A stretch of DNA of 64,000 bases from the NCBI GenBank assembly GCA_017478625.1, contig JAFVDF010000009.1, positions 339,170 through 403,169 on the forward strand. The letters run 5' to 3'. A model generated the notes under the pieces. It searched no databases and was not told the origin of the DNA. It saw nothing but the letters and a program-made list of their open reading frames with translations. Both the position numbers and the translations under genes were made by a program. Positions within the stretch are counted from its first letter, which is position 1; every line of letters starts with the position of its first letter. Shown one piece after another: positions 63,239-64,000 of the stretch. The stretch is from Alloprevotella sp. (lineage in GTDB: Bacteria > Bacteroidota > Bacteroidia > Bacteroidales > Bacteroidaceae).

Positions 63239-63302
63239 TAACTATGCGCTCCGCTGTCAAAATTTTTCGCAACGACATAGGGCCTCAACGGAGAAAAGGC
63301 TG

Positions 63303-63310
63303 TAATTTTG
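63303..63310 (+). promoter_or_regulatory. promoter -7 element of the glycosyltransferase gene
   Basis: TAATTTTG matches TAnnTTTG; the ATG at 63332 follows 21 bases later. Confidence 0.6.
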
Positions 63311-63331
63311 TCGGCGAACGAACCGACCGTC

Positions 63332-64000
63332 ATGCACATTGCTTTTATTCATAAAGAGTTTCCTTGCGGTGGGGCAGAGCAGGCCACTATCGACATAGCC
63401 AACTACCTCGTGGAGCGAGGCCATAGGGCCACCGTGCTGGTGCAACATCACAACGCGGAGGACTATCCTCGGGACTGCCGGCGCCTCTTTGCCGTAGAAC
63501 CGCTGCCCGAAGGAGGGTATAAACACTCGCGACATATCGCGCAACACGTCGTGGATTTCGTCCGGCGCGAGGGGGTAGATGTGCTGGCCACCTATCGGCA
63601 ACTGCTCTATATGCCTTGGCTCAAACAGCAGGTGGACGTGAAGGTCGTCTTTGTGCTTCACAGTCTGCCGTTCTACGAGATGATAGACTGCGAGGAGAAG
63701 AAAAAAGAGAGCCGGGCTAAGAGGCTGCTCTACTCGCTCGGTGGCGCGTGGCTGCTGGAGCAGTTTTATTTGCGAAAGTACAGGAGCGTCTATGCGTGGG
63801 CCGATGCCTACGGCGTACTCTGCGAGGGCTACAAGCAGATTGTCATAGAGAAGCTGGGACTTTCTGCGTCGGACAACCGCCTGCACGTATTGCCCAACTG
63901 CACACACCTGCCGGATAACGTGGTCCGAGAGAAGCAGAAGACGATAGTATTCGTGGGTCGGCTGACGCGACGCGACAAGCGCGTAGATCGCCTGTTGCGC
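63332..64000 (+). CDS. GT4-like glycosyltransferase, truncated by the window end
   Basis: The visible 223 residues begin MHIAFIHKEFPCGGAEQATI, the typical GT-B start of family GT4 with the G-G-A-E acceptor-side loop. A Rossmann-like N-terminal domain follows, then ALCEGYKQIV-type linker sequence (YGVLCEGYKQIVIEKLG) and the start of the second domain (TIVFVGRLTRRDKRVDRLL), the NDP-sugar-binding part. It should transfer a sugar from a nucleotide donor in surface polysaccharide synthesis. The frame is open to the last base, so the 3' end lies outside. Confidence 0.88.
   Translation, partial: MHIAFIHKEFPCGGAEQATIDIANYLVERGHRATVLVQHHNAEDYPRDCRRLFAVEPLPEGGYKHSRHIAQHVVDFVRREGVDVLATYRQLLYMPWLKQQVDVKVVFVLHSLPFYEMIDCEEKKKESRAKRLLYSLGGAWLLEQFYLRKYRSVYAWADAYGVLCEGYKQIVIEKLGLSASDNRLHVLPNCTHLPDNVVREKQKTIVFVGRLTRRDKRVDRLLR

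Larger units (their letters stand above)
62947..63270 (+). repeat. composite repeat element, copy D, with direct repeats at both ends
   Basis: A 16-base direct repeat TGTCAAAATTTTTCGC bounds the element at 62947-62962 and 63255-63270. Inside, in order: a promoter (TTG 62984-62986, TAACTTTG 63007-63014), a transcribed stretch, a perfect hairpin 63063-63087 with T-run, and a 21-base array. The reverse complement of 48383-48730 has the same order with about 80% identity over the promoter-to-hairpin part and a 25-base identical hairpin. It lies between the symporter and glycosyltransferase genes. Confidence 0.8.

Overview
The window reads as ordinary chromosome of a member of the order Bacteroidales, probably Prevotellaceae-like (an inference from gene content and repeat style, not proven). 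The evidence is the recurring Bacteroidota promoter element TAnnTTTG upstream of many genes, a trimeric FrdCAB fumarate reductase, DUF4252, DUF4292, DUF4298 and DUF4384 proteins, BACON-GH16 and GEVED-type exported proteins, an SDR-type threonine dehydrogenase, and a continuous prfB without the usual frameshift site. I found no rRNA, tRNA, prophage, insertion sequence or CRISPR array.

Layout. 1-3.6 kb (minus strand): DUF4252, DUF2795, a methyltransferase-like remnant and the ptb-buk pair. 3.8-15.4 kb (plus strand): xerD, an AT-rich cluster of DnaA-box-like sites that may be the chromosome origin, trmH, a frameshifted alpha/beta hydrolase, dut, a TPR lipoprotein, DUF4292, an EnvC-like protein, hppA and miaB. 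15.5-19.1 kb: the divergent kbl/tdh threonine-to-glycine pair, a rubredoxin gene and a cyclophilin. 19.1-24.3 kb (minus): a sodium symporter gene broken by one TAG, nhaC and metG. 24.4-34.2 kb (plus): argS, rnhA, an MsbA-like exporter, an epimerase, a PAP2-type membrane enzyme, a C1 peptidase and typA. 34.4-38.2 kb (minus): a four-gene operon of exported proteins around a caspase-like peptidase. 39.0-44.6 kb (minus): a GEVED protein and frdCAB. 44.9-48.3 kb: DUF4298, then an alcohol dehydrogenase, tpx, a YjbR protein and a papain-like C92 protein. 48.9-52.8 kb (plus): an AraC-type TPR sensor, a porin and a membrane transporter, closely packed. 52.9-64 kb: rhodanese, a large lipoprotein with a G8 tract in its promoter, a HAD phosphatase, prfB, a GH16 glucanase, an S8 peptidase, a dicarboxylate symporter and a truncated glycosyltransferase.

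The most unusual signal is non-coding. Several intergenic regions hold degenerate repeats with an exact 21-base period (two helical turns), built on a CATTATG/CATAATC core: 20616-20741, 44751-44792, 48438-48584, 63106-63238 and, as an 84-base (4 x 21) higher-order repeat, 53397-53660. A further array at 57235-57345 has the same period but another consensus. Two copies (48383-48730 on the minus strand, 62947-63270 on the plus strand) share a composite design: a flanking GCGAAAAATTTTGACA-like repeat, a complete Bacteroidota promoter, about 70 transcribed bases ending in an identical intrinsic-terminator hairpin, then the 21-base array. This looks like a small-RNA gene coupled to a phased repeat array and is the main candidate for something undescribed.
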